A stretch of DNA of 64,000 nucleotides from Streptomyces microflavus. Its GTDB lineage: Bacteria; Actinomycetota; Actinomycetes; Streptomycetales; Streptomycetaceae. The notes beneath the pieces were generated by a model that searched no databases, had not been told where the DNA came from, and saw only the letters and a list, made by a program, of their open reading frames with translations. The translations under genes and the position numbers were made by a program. This document shows, piece by piece, positions 24,528 to 33,059 of this stretch. Location of the stretch: positions 62,001 to 126,000 of the forward strand of contig NZ_BMUG01000008.1 in the NCBI RefSeq assembly GCF_014650075.1, read 5' to 3'. The first letter of the stretch is position 1, and the number at the start of each line of letters is the position of its first letter.

Positions 24528-26072
24528 ATGACCAGCAGCCCCGAACCGGCCGTTGCCGGAGTCGAGGAGCTCCACTTCAGCATCCCGGTCGCCGGGTCCG
24601 ACAGCCGATGGGAACCGGCAAGTCACATCGTCTTCGGCAGGGCAGACGTCTTCCGCCCCGATGGCCCCACGCTGGCCCGGTACGCGCAACTGGTCGATCG
24701 TGACACCTGGCAGTACTCCTATGTCGTCCTCCCAGTCGATCTCGAACCGCTCCAGCAGGGGCACTACCGGCAGGTGAGTGTCACGGCCACCTTCGCCAAT
24801 CCGGGCATCGTGGCGAAGCACGACATGGGCGCGGGGCAGGCCTTGCACGGAGGGGTGGCGCCCACCAGGGGTGTGGGGTCGTCCCGTGTGACCTGGGTTC
24901 TGGAACCCGGCAACGGTGAGGAGCGCCTCCGTCCCGAGGGACATCAACTCGGCTGCCTGGTGCAGCGGCCGACGGGGAGCACCGTGAGCGAGGTCGTGAT
25001 CGAGGTCTCCGTCAGGGTGATGCGCGGTCTGGCGGTGCTGCAGGAGCGGACCGCGACCATGAAGGAACCGCGGAGGTACCAACTCTCCTTCGTCAAGAAC
25101 ACTTTCGCGCGCCTGCCCGGCCAGGGCGACGAGGAGGGCGTTGAGCCCGTGGTGCACATCGACGTGCGCACACCGGAGTTTCCGACGCAGCGGAACCGGA
25201 TGTTGATCGTGTTCCATGGGCGGGACCACAAGGCTCGGCGCGAGCTGTACGCCTTTCTGCGCGCCATCGACCTCCATCCCATCGAATGGACGCAGGTGCT
25301 GGAGCTCACCGGACAGGGTGCGCCCTACATCGGCGACGCGCTCGACGCCGCGATGAACGCCGCTCAGGCGATCCTGGTGCTGATGACACCGGACGAAGTC
25401 GTGTACCTGAAGCCGGAGCAAGGTGACGGACCGGACGACCCGGAGCTTGCGCCGCAGGGCCAGGCCCGTCCCAATGTGCTCTTCGAGGCGGGGCTGGCCT
25501 TCGGCCGTTTTCCCGACCGGACGGTGCTGGTCGAGTTCGGCAAGGTCCGCCCGCTCAGCGACCTGGGAGGCCGGTACGTGGTGCGACTGACCGACTCGTC
25601 CCAGAGCCGACAGAAATTGGCAAAGCGGCTGGAAGCAGTCGGCTGTGCGGTCAACCTGAACGGCACCGACTGGCTCTCGGCGGGGGATCTGACCCCGCCT
25701 TCCGCCGAGTTGCCTTCTCCGCCGGGGACGGCAGCCGCGCCAAGTAGGACGCCGCAGGGCGCGACGGCCTCGGCGGAGCGCCCTCCTGCGGGCGGGCGGA
25801 CCGAGCCCATCACCTTCGACAAGGTCGTCGCCAAGTCGGACGCCTCGGGCAACCACATCGTCTACGGCGAGGTCGTCTCCGCCGGCTCGGACGTTTCCCT
25901 CATGACCATCGATGCCACCTTCTACGACACGAACGAGGAAATCCTCGGCGCCGCGCAGGGGTTGGTGTCGGGGCTGACGGCCGGTCACCCGAAAAACTTC
26001 CAGCTCATCACCTTCGATGACGTCGCCGGCTACGCCGACATCCGGCTGCAGGTCAACAGCCGGTTGCCCTAG
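24528..26072 (+). CDS. TIR-like (PF10137-type) nucleotide-binding effector with FxLYD domain
   Basis: A 514-residue cytoplasmic protein in three parts. Residues 1 to about 195 are beta-rich and unrecognised. Residues about 224-387 match the TIR-like domain of CD-NTase/Pycsar-associated effectors: MLIVFHGRDH at the first strand, GQGAPYIGDALDAAM, ILVLMTPDEV, and QARPNVLFEAGLAFGR with Glu320 in the predicted catalytic position. Such domains typically degrade NAD. A low-complexity linker leads to a C-terminal FxLYD-type beta domain (HIVYGEVVSAGSDVSLMTIDATFYD). The ATG at 24528 has a GAGGAGAG site 4 bp upstream; an in-frame ATG at 24471 is the alternative. It lies 26 bp before the NB-ARC gene, so the two are probably co-transcribed. 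Confidence 0.85.
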   Translation: MTSSPEPAVAGVEELHFSIPVAGSDSRWEPASHIVFGRADVFRPDGPTLARYAQLVDRDTWQYSYVVLPVDLEPLQQGHYRQVSVTATFANPGIVAKHDMGAGQALHGGVAPTRGVGSSRVTWVLEPGNGEERLRPEGHQLGCLVQRPTGSTVSEVVIEVSVRVMRGLAVLQERTATMKEPRRYQLSFVKNTFARLPGQGDEEGVEPVVHIDVRTPEFPTQRNRMLIVFHGRDHKARRELYAFLRAIDLHPIEWTQVLELTGQGAPYIGDALDAAMNAAQAILVLMTPDEVVYLKPEQGDGPDDPELAPQGQARPNVLFEAGLAFGRFPDRTVLVEFGKVRPLSDLGGRYVVRLTDSSQSRQKLAKRLEAVGCAVNLNGTDWLSAGDLTPPSAELPSPPGTAAAPSRTPQGATASAERPPAGGRTEPITFDKVVAKSDASGNHIVYGEVVSAGSDVSLMTIDATFYDTNEEILGAAQGLVSGLTAGHPKNFQLITFDDVAGYADIRLQVNSRLP

Positions 26073-26098
26073 TCCTCCGCCCCGGGGACACTGCATCC

Positions 26099-28255
26099 AT
26101 GACCGGAGGGCCGACGCCCCGCAGACCACCCACCCCACCCCCGCTCCCCCCTCCGTCCCGCGTCGACAACAACGTCGACGTCGGGTACGGCCCGGTCGTC
26201 CAGGCCGGGGTCATCCATGGGGGCGTCCACCTGCACACGCCCGCCTCCGCCCGCCCGACTCCGCCTCCTCCACAGCAGGTCCCCCGGGACAGCGGCCCGC
26301 TCGTCGGGCGGGCCCACGAACTCGACGCCCTGGACGCCGCTCTCTCGGCCGGCGGCATCGCCCTGGTCACGGGCATGGCGGGTATCGGCAAGACAGCGCT
26401 GGCCGTGCACTGGGCCAGACGGATACGGGAGAATTTCCCGGGCGGTCAACTGTACGTGGATCTTCAGGGTTTCGGCCCGGACGAACCACTGCCCGCCCAT
26501 GATGTCCTGGCCGCCTTCCTCCGGGCTCTCGGCCAGGACCGCCCCGACGAATTCACGACGACCGCCGAACGGGCCGCCGCCTTCCGCACCGTGACGACCG
26601 GGCGCCGGATGCTGGTCGTTCTCGACAACGCGTCCCGGGTGGAGCAGGTCCGACCGCTGCTCCCCGGTGGTCAGAACTGTGCGGCGATCATCACCAGCCG
26701 GGCCGCTCTGACCGGTCTGGGAGTGCATCACCAAGTGCTCTCCCTGCCGCTGCGACGCCTGGGCGAGGCCGACGCACTGGCCCTGCTCGGGGCCGCGCTC
26801 GGTGATCGCGCGAAGGTCGACCCGGGCCATACCCGCGCTCTGGTTCGCTACTGCGGTGGGCTGCCGCTCGCCCTGCGCATCGCGGCCGGCAGGGCTGCGG
26901 AGAGCGGTTCCGAGGCCGCTGCGGTCCTCGGCGGATCGTCCGGACCCCATGCCCGACTGGACTTCCTGGATACCGGGAACGATGGCGGTTCCGCGCTGCG
27001 TACGGTGTTCTCCTGGTCCTATCGCGCACTGTCAGGCCCGGCGGCCCAAGCCTTTCGCGTTCTGGGCGTCCATCCGGGCCACCGCATCGACGTGTTCGCC
27101 ATGGCTGCCGCCACCGGAACCACCCGCGACAAGGCCTCCGCCGCCCTCCTCGCCCTGGTGCGGGGGCACCTCCTCACCGAGTCCGGCCCCGGCATCTTCG
27201 CGTCCCATGACCTGCTGCGCGCATACGCGGGTGAGCTGTGCGCCCCGGAACGTGACACGGTCCTGACCCGGCTGTACGACTACTACCTCCCTGTCGCGGA
27301 CCGGGCGGACGACCTGGTGGCGCCGTTACGGTTCCGCGTCCCGCTCGACCGTCCGGGTATGCCCGGACCGGAACTGCCGGACCCGCCCGCGGCCCTGGCG
27401 TGGCTCGACTCCGCACTGCCCACGCTGATGGCCCTGTGCACGTCGGACGACGAACGCTACGACGACCGGCGCTGGCGGCTGGCCCACGCCGTCCGGGGCT
27501 ACTTCTACTTCACCAAGCGTCTCGACGCCTGGATCACCACCCACGAGGCCGCCCTCCGAGCGGCCCTCCGGCTGGCCGACCCCCGGGCCGAGGCGCTCAC
27601 CCGCACCAACCTGGGGATGGCACTGGTCGCGGTCGGCCGGCTTGCCGAGGCGGAGGAACACTACGTACGAGCCCATGGCCTCTTCCTCCACCTCGGCGAC
27701 GAACGCGGCCGGGCCGGCGCGTCGGCCAACGCCGCGTCGGTCCTCCGCAGACGCGGTGCGCTCGCCGAGGCCCTGGCCAAGCAGCGCGAGGCGCTCACGT
27801 ACTACCGTCGCGTCGCGTCCGACCGGCACGTGTGCATCACCCTGCGGACCATGGCGAGCGTGGAGACCGATCTGGGCCGGTTCGCCGAGGCGGTGGCGCA
27901 TGCCGAGGAGGCGATAGAGATCGCGGTGCGTCTGCAGCTGCATCTGGAGGCCGCCCAGGGGTTCAACAGTCTCGGGATCCTCTGGTTGCGCATGGGCGAG
28001 GCGGCAAGTGCCGAGCGCGCGCACGGTCAGGCGGTCAGTCACAGCAGAGCAGCGGGGAGCGCCCACCAGGAGGCGAAGAGCCTGCGCAGGCTCGGCGCCG
28101 CCGCCCTCGCCTCGGGCGACCGGGTGCGGGCCGCGCGCTGGTGGGCTCTGGCCCTGCGGCTCTTCCAGGAGATCGGAGCCGCCGAGGCGGAACAGGTCGC
28201 CTCGGACCTGGCGTCCCTGACCGGCCGGGGCAAGTCAGGGACGCCGGCTTCCTGA
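26099..28255 (+). CDS. NB-ARC/TPR STAND protein with amyloid-like N-terminal motif
   Basis: A 718-residue NLR-like protein. A disordered proline-rich tail (1-60) contains NNVDVGYGPVVQAGVIHGG followed by VHLH (residues 24-46), resembling bacterial amyloid-signalling and RHIM-type motifs. The NB-ARC ATPase follows: GMAGIGKT P-loop (residues 92-99), Walker B RMLVVLDNA, sensor IITSRA, and GGLPLALRI. A winged-helix-like section leads to C-terminal TPRs (about 490-700). It looks like an AfsR/SARP-type protein without the DNA-binding domain. STAND proteins sense a trigger through the repeats and oligomerise through NB-ARC. It sits 26 bp behind the TIR-like effector gene, which makes the pair a plausible sensor-effector unit. 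Confidence 0.88.
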   Translation: MTGGPTPRRPPTPPPLPPPSRVDNNVDVGYGPVVQAGVIHGGVHLHTPASARPTPPPPQQVPRDSGPLVGRAHELDALDAALSAGGIALVTGMAGIGKTALAVHWARRIRENFPGGQLYVDLQGFGPDEPLPAHDVLAAFLRALGQDRPDEFTTTAERAAAFRTVTTGRRMLVVLDNASRVEQVRPLLPGGQNCAAIITSRAALTGLGVHHQVLSLPLRRLGEADALALLGAALGDRAKVDPGHTRALVRYCGGLPLALRIAAGRAAESGSEAAAVLGGSSGPHARLDFLDTGNDGGSALRTVFSWSYRALSGPAAQAFRVLGVHPGHRIDVFAMAAATGTTRDKASAALLALVRGHLLTESGPGIFASHDLLRAYAGELCAPERDTVLTRLYDYYLPVADRADDLVAPLRFRVPLDRPGMPGPELPDPPAALAWLDSALPTLMALCTSDDERYDDRRWRLAHAVRGYFYFTKRLDAWITTHEAALRAALRLADPRAEALTRTNLGMALVAVGRLAEAEEHYVRAHGLFLHLGDERGRAGASANAASVLRRRGALAEALAKQREALTYYRRVASDRHVCITLRTMASVETDLGRFAEAVAHAEEAIEIAVRLQLHLEAAQGFNSLGILWLRMGEAASAERAHGQAVSHSRAAGSAHQEAKSLRRLGAAALASGDRVRAARWWALALRLFQEIGAAEAEQVASDLASLTGRGKSGTPAS

Positions 28256-28269
28256 GGCGAACCGTCAGC

Positions 28270-30000
28270 TCACTCGGCCATCTCGTACGCCCCCGACAGC
28301 TCCTCCACCCGCTCCCAGACCCGCGCCGAACGCTCCGCGTCGACCACGGGACGCCGGACCGCGCCGAGCGCCCACTCCTGCTGGGCCCCGGTGGCGGAGT
28401 CCTTGCCGTGCAGCTCGACGGCGTGCGCGGAGAAGTCGCGTACGAGAACGGCGAACAGCTCGTCCAGCAGCTCCTGGTCCAGTCCGGTCAGCCGGGCCTG
28501 CTCCAGGATCAGCTGGCCGTGGACGACGAGGGCGAAGAGCTGGCCGACGGCGAGGAGGAGGTCGAGGTCGCGGCTCTGCTCCTCGTCGGGGGCGGCGGTC
28601 TCGACGAAGGTGCACAGGGCGTCGGCCTGCTCGCGGAAGCGGGCGACGTTCGGCACCTCGGCGTAGGCGTCGAAGGCGGGGCGCCAGTCGTGGAAGCGTA
28701 CGGCGCCGAGGCCGCGGGCCGGTCCCTGGCGGAACAGGAAGTCGTCGTCGGCCGCGTCCAGCCGGGACGGGACGGCCGGGTGGTCGACGGGGGCGAGCAG
28801 GTGGTTCCGCATGAACTTCAGGATCAGGGCGAGGTTGACGTGGACCGTGCCCTCCAGCTTCGGCAGGCCCCGGATCTCGATGGCGGCCTGGGCGAAGTAG
28901 TTGTCCTTCTCGAAGCCCTTGGCGGCGATGACGTCCCACATGAGGTCGATGACCTTTTCACCCTCCGTGGTCACCTTCATCTTCGTCATCGGGTTGAAAA
29001 GGAGGTAGCGGCGGTCGTCGGGCCCGGCGGAACGGAAGTAGTCGACGGCACGGTCGCTGAACAGCTTCATCCCCACCAGCCGGACGTACGCGTCGGTCAG
29101 CTCGCGGCGCACGTGCGGGAAGGCGGTGACGGGGCGGCCGTAGAGGATGCGGTTGCTCGCGTGGGTGACGGCCTCGTACATCGCGTGCTCGCAGATGCCG
29201 ATCGAGGCGGTGCAGAGGTTGAACTTGCCGACGTTGACGGTGTTGAGGGCGGCGTCGAAGGCGGCGCGGCCCGTGTGGAGGATGTCGGCGGGCGCCACCG
29301 GGTAGTCGGTCAGGCGGAATTCGCTGACGTACTTGGAGGAGTCGACGACGTTCTTCACCAGGTGGTACGCCTCGTGGCGGCTGTCGGCGGCGAAGAAGAC
29401 GTAACCGTCGGGGCCCTCGACGTCGGTGCGGCGGCCGAAGACGGAGACGAGACCGGCCGCGTTGCCGTTGCCGATGTAGTACTTGGAGCCGGAGGCCAGG
29501 AAGCCGCCCGCACCGTCGCTGTCCGGCGTCAGCAGCATGTCGGTGGAGTAGATGTCGGCGCCGTGGGTCTTCTCGGAGAGGCCGAAGGCGAACACCTCAC
29601 CCTGGGAGAGGAGTTCGGCGGCCCGCGCGCGGGCGTCGGCGTTCTCGCTCTGCCAGACCGGGCCGAGGCCGAGGATGGTCACCTGCCAGGCGTACCAGTA
29701 GTCGAGGCCGTAGAACCCGAAGATCTCGTTGAGCGCGGCGATCCGGGCGGTGTCCCAGCGCTGGTCCTCGTTCCCAGCGGCGGAGGCCGGGGTGAGGAAG
29801 GTGGCGAAGAGGCCCTCCTTGGCGGAGAAGGCGAGGAAGTCGCCCAGCCAGGCGCGGGAGCGGTAGTCCTCGATCAGCCGGCGCTTGCCCCGCTCCTCGA
29901 ACCAGTCGACGGTGGCGCGCAGCAGCCTGCGGGTCTCCGGGTCGAAGTGCTGGGGGTCGTAGGTGCGCGGGTTGAAGAGCAGGGACGCGGACTCAGCCAT
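28270..30000 (-). CDS. Acyl-CoA dehydrogenase family protein
   Basis: A 576-residue flavoenzyme, longer than the usual 380-400 residues and closer in size to acyl-CoA oxidase-like or VLCAD-type members. The middle domain has FGLSEKTHGADIYS (the family FALTEPxxGSD region), GSKYYIGNGNAAGLVSVF and the C-terminal helical domain with EGTVHVNLALILKF. It should oxidise an acyl-CoA with FAD; chain length is unknown. A GGAAGG ribosome-binding site precedes the ATG. The PadR gene lies upstream on the same strand, 103 bp away. Confidence 0.88.
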   Translation of the reverse strand: MAESASLLFNPRTYDPQHFDPETRRLLRATVDWFEERGKRRLIEDYRSRAWLGDFLAFSAKEGLFATFLTPASAAGNEDQRWDTARIAALNEIFGFYGLDYWYAWQVTILGLGPVWQSENADARARAAELLSQGEVFAFGLSEKTHGADIYSTDMLLTPDSDGAGGFLASGSKYYIGNGNAAGLVSVFGRRTDVEGPDGYVFFAADSRHEAYHLVKNVVDSSKYVSEFRLTDYPVAPADILHTGRAAFDAALNTVNVGKFNLCTASIGICEHAMYEAVTHASNRILYGRPVTAFPHVRRELTDAYVRLVGMKLFSDRAVDYFRSAGPDDRRYLLFNPMTKMKVTTEGEKVIDLMWDVIAAKGFEKDNYFAQAAIEIRGLPKLEGTVHVNLALILKFMRNHLLAPVDHPAVPSRLDAADDDFLFRQGPARGLGAVRFHDWRPAFDAYAEVPNVARFREQADALCTFVETAAPDEEQSRDLDLLLAVGQLFALVVHGQLILEQARLTGLDQELLDELFAVLVRDFSAHAVELHGKDSATGAQQEWALGAVRRPVVDAERSARVWERVEELSGAYEMAE

Positions 30001-30103
30001 GGAGATCGCCTTCCGGGAGGGTTGAGGGTGCTTTCGGTGGTACGGAAGTGACGCGGTGGTACGGAGGTGGCGCGGCAGTACGGAGGTCGCGCCGGACCGT
30101 CGT

Positions 30104-30676
30104 TCAGACGGCCGGGCCCGGCGCCCGCCCGGTGAGCCGGTGGAGGGTGTCGAGTACGTCGTCGAGCCAGGCGATCGTCATGCGCTCGTACGCGATGCCG
30201 CCGCGCAGCACGACGTGCTGGAGCTCCTGGCCCGCGTCCGGGGGCGCGGGTGCCTCGGGCCCGGTGAAGTCGCGCGCCTCTCCGGCGAGGTAGTGGGCGA
30301 GGCGGTCCCGGTGGGCCTGGCGGTGGCGCTCGACCTCACGGATCAGGGCGGCCGGGTCGTCGAAGGCGGCGCCCCGGATCTTGACGGCGAGGTCGTGCCG
30401 CAGGCTCTCGGGCTCGATCGGCTTGTGCAGCCAGTCGGCGAGGGCACCACGGCCCGGGCCGGCGACGGAGTACTCCTTCTTGTCCGGCCGGCCCTGCTGC
30501 TCGACCTCGCGGACGACGAGCCGGCCGTCGGCTTCCATCCGGCCGAGGACGCGGTAGATCTGCTGGTGGCTGGCGGTCCAGAAGTAGCCGATGGACCGCT
30601 CGAACCGCCGGGCCAGCTCATAGCCGGAGCCGGGCTTCTCCAGCAGGGAGACGAGGATCGCGTGTTCGAGCGCCAT
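30104..30676 (-). CDS. PadR-family transcriptional regulator
   Basis: A 190-residue regulator with the PadR winged helix at the N-terminus (MALEHAILVSLLEKPGSGYEL, then SHQQIYRVLGRMEADG and the wing GRPDKKEYSV) and a C-terminal helical domain of the subfamily 2 (Vir_act_alpha_C) type for dimerisation. A perfect ATGCAAC/GTTGCAT-type palindrome just upstream is the likely operator, so it should repress itself and the acyl-CoA dehydrogenase gene that follows. Confidence 0.9.
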   Translation of the reverse strand: MALEHAILVSLLEKPGSGYELARRFERSIGYFWTASHQQIYRVLGRMEADGRLVVREVEQQGRPDKKEYSVAGPGRGALADWLHKPIEPESLRHDLAVKIRGAAFDDPAALIREVERHRQAHRDRLAHYLAGEARDFTGPEAPAPPDAGQELQHVVLRGGIAYERMTIAWLDDVLDTLHRLTGRAPGPAV

Positions 30677-30688
30677 ACCGCGATCCTT

Positions 30689-30708
30689 CTATGCAACTCG
30701 TTGCATAG
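30689..30708 (-). promoter_or_regulatory. PadR operator palindrome
   Basis: CTATGCAAC-TC-GTTGCATAG is a perfect inverted repeat 12 bp upstream of the padR start, and the sequence is strikingly AT-rich for this genome. It matches the ATGCAAC-type sites reported for PadR regulators in Streptomyces. It probably overlaps the padR promoter. Confidence 0.85.
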
Positions 30709-30843
30709 ACAAGTCGCGGAGGCCCGGTGAGACACGGCTCACCCGGGCCGTCCCCCGTGGCCGGACCCCGCCGGCGCCGGAGGACAATGGACGGCGCACC
30801 ACACCTCTGCCCGCCCGCCTGCCGTATCAGGAGAGCCACCGCC

Positions 30844-31671
30844 TTGTCCCAGCACCTTCCGCTCACCGGCCACCCCGACCTGCAGGCCGACTGCGGGAAC
30901 TGTTTCGGCCTGTGCTGTGTGGCGCTGCCCTTCGCCCGCTCGGCGGACTTCGCCGCGGACAAGGCGGCGGGGACCCCGTGCTCCAACCTCCAGGAGGACT
31001 TCGGCTGCGGGATCCATGAGCGGCTGCGCGGGAGCGGCTACCAGGGCTGCACGGTGTTCGACTGCTTCGGGGCGGGCCAGAAGGTCTCCCAGGTCACCTT
31101 CGGGGGCCGCAGCTGGCGCGAGGAGCCGGGTTCCGCCCGCACGATGTACGAGGTCTTCCCGGTGGTGCGGCAGCTGCACGAGCTGCTGCGGTACACGGCC
31201 GAGGCCCTGGACCTGCCGGCGGCGAAGGCGGCCCACGGCGAGCTGCGCCGCGCCTACGACAGGCTCGACGCACTGACCCGGGGCAGCGCCGAGACCCTCC
31301 TCGCCGTCGACGTGCCGGCCCTCCGCGCGGAGGTGAACGCCCACCTCTTGCGCGCCGGTGAGCTCGCCCGCGCCGCCGTCCCCGGCAAGAAGAAGAACCA
31401 CCGGGGCGCCGACCTCTTCGGCGCCCGGCTGCGCGGCGCGAAGCTGCGCGGGGCCACCCTGCGCGGCGCCTGCCTGATCGCCGCCGACCTCTCGGGCGCC
31501 GATCTGCGCGACACGGACCTGATCGGCGCGGACATGCGCGACGCGAACCTGTGCGGTGCCGATCTGACGGGTGCCCTCTTCCTCACCCAGCCGCAGCTCA
31601 ACGCGGCCCGGGGCGATGCGGCGACCACGATCCCGGCCGGTCTGCGGAGGCCGGGGCACTGGGCATCCTGA
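30844..31671 (+). CDS. Pentapeptide-repeat protein with cysteine-rich N-terminus
   Basis: A 275-residue protein. The N-terminal 75 residues have a dense cysteine pattern (DCGNCFGLCCVALPF, then CSNLQEDFGCGIH and CTVFDCFGAG) that suggests a metal or Fe-S site. A helical middle follows, then A(D/N)LxG-type pentapeptide repeats (about residues 195-250: RGADLFGARLRGAKLRGATL and onward) forming a short right-handed beta helix. Function is unknown; pentapeptide proteins can mimic DNA. The TTG start has an AGGAGAG site 8 bp upstream; an in-frame ATG at 30787 is possible but has poor spacing. Confidence 0.8.
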   Translation: MSQHLPLTGHPDLQADCGNCFGLCCVALPFARSADFAADKAAGTPCSNLQEDFGCGIHERLRGSGYQGCTVFDCFGAGQKVSQVTFGGRSWREEPGSARTMYEVFPVVRQLHELLRYTAEALDLPAAKAAHGELRRAYDRLDALTRGSAETLLAVDVPALRAEVNAHLLRAGELARAAVPGKKKNHRGADLFGARLRGAKLRGATLRGACLIAADLSGADLRDTDLIGADMRDANLCGADLTGALFLTQPQLNAARGDAATTIPAGLRRPGHWAS

Positions 31672-31696
31672 GCTCCGCCCCGGCCGGCCGGTCGTG

Positions 31697-32971
31697 TCAG
31701 GAAGGCCCGGCCTTCGCAGAGTGCCGGTCGAGGTACCTGGTGACCGGCGTCGCCGCGACCCCGTGGACCACCACGGAGATCAGGACGGCGAAGACGACGA
31801 CCGCCCACATCTCCCGCGCGTACGCCCCGAATTCGCCCTCCCCCAGGGCGTAGGCGAGGTAGAAGAGCGAGCCGATGCCCCGGATGCCGAAGAAGGCGGT
31901 GGCCGCGCGCTCGTTCGGGCGGCCGGGGCCGCGCAGTTGGGCGATCCAGCCGGTGGCCGGACGTATGAGGAGGTGCAGCAGTACGCCTATCGCCGCGCCC
32001 CGCCAGGTGAGCGAGGCCAGGCCGCCCGAGGCCACGAAGGCACCGACGGCGAAGAGGAGCAGGGCCATCAGCAGGCGTTCGACCTGCTCGACGAAGGCGT
32101 GCATCACCTTGTTGTAGCCGTGGCTCCGCTCCGACCGGCGCAGGGCGCACGCGGTGGCGAAGACGGCGAGGAATCCGTAGCCGTGCAGGGCCTCGGTGAC
32201 CCCGTAGGACAGGAACATCGCGGCCAGCGCCACGAACCCCTCGCCCTGTTCGGCGAGCCGCAGCGACCTGGCCCTGGACCGGAAGAGCACCTGCCCCAGC
32301 AGCAGCCCGATGGCGACGCCCGCCGCCACGCCCACGCCGATCCGCACGAGCACGTCGCTCCAGGCCCAGTGCGTCAGCCAGCCCCCGGTCCAGCTCTCCC
32401 CGGCCGCCGCGAGAGCGACCGCCGCGAGGACGAAGGGGAAGGCGAGCCCGTCGTTGAGCCCGGCCTCGCTGGTCAGCGCGAAGCGGACCTCGTCCTCGTC
32501 CTCCTTCGCGTCGGACGGCTCCCCCACCCGCACCTCGGAGGCGAGGACGGGGTCCGTCGGCGCGAGGGCCGCGGCCACCAGGAGCGCGGCGGAGACCGGC
32601 CAGCCGAGCAGCCACCAGACGGCGAGCGCCGTCGCCCCGATCGTCAGGGGCATCGCCACCCCGAGCAGCCGCCAGGTGGCGGCCCAGGAGCGCAGGCCGA
32701 AGGGGCGGTTGATGGCGAGGCCCGCCCCCATCAGCGAGGTGATCACGCAGAGCTCGGTGAGGTGCTGCGCCCGGACGCGGTCGGCGACCGGGTCGACCTC
32801 GGGCAGCGGCAGGGGCGTCAGGTAGAGGAGCACCCCGGCGGCGAGGAAGACGATCGGTACGGAGACGGGCAGGCGGGAGAGCAGCCGGGGCAGGGCCGCG
32901 GCGAGGAAGGCTCCGATGCCGAGGCATCCGTACACCGCACCCACGGTGGTGATCGACACGTCCGGCCTCAT
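31697..32971 (-). CDS. CPA1-type cation/proton antiporter
   Basis: A 424-residue membrane protein with about twelve helices. It contains ALAPTDPVLASEV and TSEAGLNDGLAFPFVLAAVA, whose aspartates form the ion-binding site of NhaP/CPA1 exchangers, and the C-terminal FFGIRGIGSLFYLAYAL helix. It should exchange Na+ or K+ for H+. There is no cytoplasmic regulatory tail. It is convergent with the pentapeptide gene, 26 bp apart. Confidence 0.88.
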   Translation of the reverse strand: MRPDVSITTVGAVYGCLGIGAFLAAALPRLLSRLPVSVPIVFLAAGVLLYLTPLPLPEVDPVADRVRAQHLTELCVITSLMGAGLAINRPFGLRSWAATWRLLGVAMPLTIGATALAVWWLLGWPVSAALLVAAALAPTDPVLASEVRVGEPSDAKEDEDEVRFALTSEAGLNDGLAFPFVLAAVALAAAGESWTGGWLTHWAWSDVLVRIGVGVAAGVAIGLLLGQVLFRSRARSLRLAEQGEGFVALAAMFLSYGVTEALHGYGFLAVFATACALRRSERSHGYNKVMHAFVEQVERLLMALLLFAVGAFVASGGLASLTWRGAAIGVLLHLLIRPATGWIAQLRGPGRPNERAATAFFGIRGIGSLFYLAYALGEGEFGAYAREMWAVVVFAVLISVVVHGVAATPVTRYLDRHSAKAGPS

Positions 32972-33059
32972 CTTCTTCTGTCGTGTCCGGCCGGCCGCCT
33001 GCTGCGGACCGGCCGGGGTGGCAGCGGCTGCGGGGCCGCTGCCGGGAGTGGTCCCCGGG

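Noticed and set aside
24441..26138. N-terminal extension of the CHAT frame across the TIR-like gene
   Set aside because: The extension gives low-complexity sequence and would be antisense to a gene with clear TIR-like and FxLYD motifs; the CHAT protein is complete without it.
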